Shown here one piece after another: positions 34,792-35,945 of a DNA stretch of 35,945 bases. The notes under the pieces were generated by a model that worked only from the letters and a program-made list of their open reading frames with translations, was not told where the DNA came from and did not search any database. The position numbers and the translations under genes were made by a program. The first letter of the stretch is position 1. Every line of letters begins with the position of its first letter. Origin of the DNA: Phytoactinopolyspora mesophila (GTDB lineage: Bacteria > Actinomycetota > Actinomycetes > Jiangellales > Jiangellaceae); assembly GCF_010122465.1 (NCBI RefSeq), contig NZ_WLZY01000019.1, positions 1 to 35,945 of the forward strand, written 5' to 3'.

Positions 34792-35820
34792 ATGGCGTAT
34801 GTTCAGGCTGCCTGCCCACCAGGCGGCACACGCACATGGACCGTAGTCAACGAGAAGTACGAGGTCATCACCGTTATCGACGAATGGCTTGAGTCGCACC
34901 GAAACCGGGATCATGGGTCCCCGAATACCGTGAACAACTACGCCACCTCGCTGGCTCAGTGGTGGACTTTCCTTGAGCTTCGCGGCGAGGCTGATCAGTG
35001 GAACGCTTTGGGCGCTCCCACGCTTGCAAGCTTTCTCACCTGGCTACGCAATGGTCGGACATCCGAGCACGTCCTGATTCCGTCACAGAAGTCACCATCA
35101 CCAGCGACGCTACAAGCGCGCCTGGCCGCAGTGATCTCGTTTTACCGGTGGCATGGCGCCATGAGTGGGGTGCCCGTCATCGAACGGGTCATGCGAGGCC
35201 CGGCATCCAGGCGTCGCAGTCACGGACTCCTCGCGCATCTGGCCGCCCGTTCTCCGCTACGGGCAACGTCGCTCGTGCGGGTACGCCGGCCGCGTGGAGC
35301 GCGTCCTCCCGTTCTCAAACCCAAGGAATGGCAGGCGATTCTCGACGCCTGTGCGGTCTTCAACCAAGAGACCGGTGAGTGGACCGGCAACCTTCGCGAC
35401 CGCTTCCTGTTCGCCCTCTTACAAGATTCAGGCTTGCGCCTCGGCGAGGCACTGGGGATGCGGATCAAAGACTTCGCCGCGCTGGCGGAAGCCCTTCCGT
35501 ACGTCGACGTCGTACCACGCGAGGACAACTCGAATGGCGCACGCGTTAAGGGCATGCGCTTCCGGGTGGTCTACGTCAGCCATGATCTACGGGAATTATT
35601 CACTGACTACGTGACTCATATGACGTGCCGGGCTGCCGACGAAGGAATCACCATTACGTTAGACTCTCCGCTATTCGTTAACCTCTACCGCCCGCCTTTA
35701 ATGGCTGCCATGCGCCCCGAAACCGTTTACGACAAAGTGAACAGGCTCAAGAAGAACGGCGTGGGCCCCAAGGAATGGACCCCGCACTGGTTCAGGCACA
35801 GTCATGCCACCGAGCTGTAA
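34792..35820 (+). CDS. Tyrosine recombinase, C-terminally truncated (Tn554 TnpA-like)
   Basis: A 342-residue phage-integrase-family protein. An N-terminal SAM-like DNA-binding domain (about 20-130) precedes the catalytic domain. Arg216 (SGLRLGEAL) and His332-x-x-Arg335 (HWFRH) are present. The protein stops six residues later, so the last His/Trp and the nucleophilic Tyr, normally some 25-35 residues on, are absent. No frame in the remaining 125 bases restores them. The long N-terminal domain and spacing recall TnpA of Tn554-type elements, which work with TnpB and TnpC; neither is visible here. AAGGAG stands nine bases before ATG 34792. It is probably inactive for strand cleavage. Confidence 0.75.
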   Translation: MAYVQAACPPGGTRTWTVVNEKYEVITVIDEWLESHRNRDHGSPNTVNNYATSLAQWWTFLELRGEADQWNALGAPTLASFLTWLRNGRTSEHVLIPSQKSPSPATLQARLAAVISFYRWHGAMSGVPVIERVMRGPASRRRSHGLLAHLAARSPLRATSLVRVRRPRGARPPVLKPKEWQAILDACAVFNQETGEWTGNLRDRFLFALLQDSGLRLGEALGMRIKDFAALAEALPYVDVVPREDNSNGARVKGMRFRVVYVSHDLRELFTDYVTHMTCRAADEGITITLDSPLFVNLYRPPLMAAMRPETVYDKVNRLKKNGVGPKEWTPHWFRHSHATEL

Positions 35821-35945
35821 ATGAGCGGAATTGCATCTGATGCATCATTCGGCAGTTTGTGTGAATGTGGCCGACCTGGCGTGCGAGGCCAGAGGGTCAT
35901 CGGTGGGGATGGCTTGATGGTGTGGCGACACGCGTCGTGAGCTGG
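35821..35945. other. Right edge, no feature
   Basis: The last 125 bases after the recombinase stop contain no recognisable coding or terminal-repeat sequence. They may belong to the DNA that truncated the recombinase. Confidence 0.4.

Overview
The window is GC-rich actinobacterial DNA. Evidence for this is the GTG/TTG starts with GGAGG-type ribosome sites, the high GC at third codon positions, an Eis-type acetyltransferase, a CysNC fusion and an Mrp protein without the CxxC pair. The two ends are richer in GC than the middle (hand counts: 42/60 G+C in row 33661, 31/60 in row 12061). The stretch from about 7 kb to 29 kb also holds relics of three different transposable elements and several decayed gene copies. 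It reads as an accessory island set into a sulfur-metabolism neighbourhood. No rRNA, tRNA or CRISPR array was seen.

Layout. 1-1228: a short partial gene and one complete but disabled ISAs1-type insertion sequence. 1358-6845 (minus): an operon for a membrane-bound molybdopterin oxidoreductase, made of a four-cluster ferredoxin fused to an NrfD-type anchor, a catalytic subunit without a Tat signal, and Mrp. The best guess is a cytoplasm-facing sulfite dehydrogenase of the SoeABC type. 7203-7901 (plus): an assimilatory APS reductase, divergent from that operon. 7975-15147 (minus): a decayed dehydrogenase fragment, an MDR dehydrogenase, two paralogous Gfo/Idh/MocA oxidoreductases with an IS630 relic between them, and an N,N-dimethylformamidase-like amidohydrolase with a beta-propeller tail. 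15595-22790: gamma-glutamyltransferase, MaoC hydratase, a FadR-type GntR regulator, a CaiB/BaiF CoA-transferase, an AsnB-type amidotransferase and a CitE-type lyase. 23342-24547: an Eis-type N-acetyltransferase. 24548-26394: an IS110 relic and a second copy of the disabled ISAs1 element. 26514-29066 (minus): a second MDR dehydrogenase and a badly decayed second dimethylformamidase-like gene, in the same order and orientation as the intact pair. 29562-34548: a CBS-nucleotidyltransferase divergent from cysD-cysNC, then a TauE/SafE transporter. 34792-35820: a tyrosine recombinase that ends before its catalytic tyrosine.

How the genes may work together. CysD and CysNC activate sulfate to APS and PAPS. 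CysH reduces APS to sulfite. The Soe-like complex could oxidise sulfite back to sulfate, and TauE could move sulfite, sulfate or a sulfonate across the membrane. In the island, CaiB + MaoC + CitE is the enzyme set used to activate, hydrate and cleave C5 dicarboxylic acids such as mesaconate or itaconate. It is interleaved with amide-bond enzymes (a GGT-family amidase, a DMFase-like enzyme, AsnB). A palindrome shared by the maoC and caiB upstream regions is a candidate operator for the neighbouring GntR protein. The substrate of the island is not evident from sequence. This combination of genes is the best candidate here for an undescribed system.
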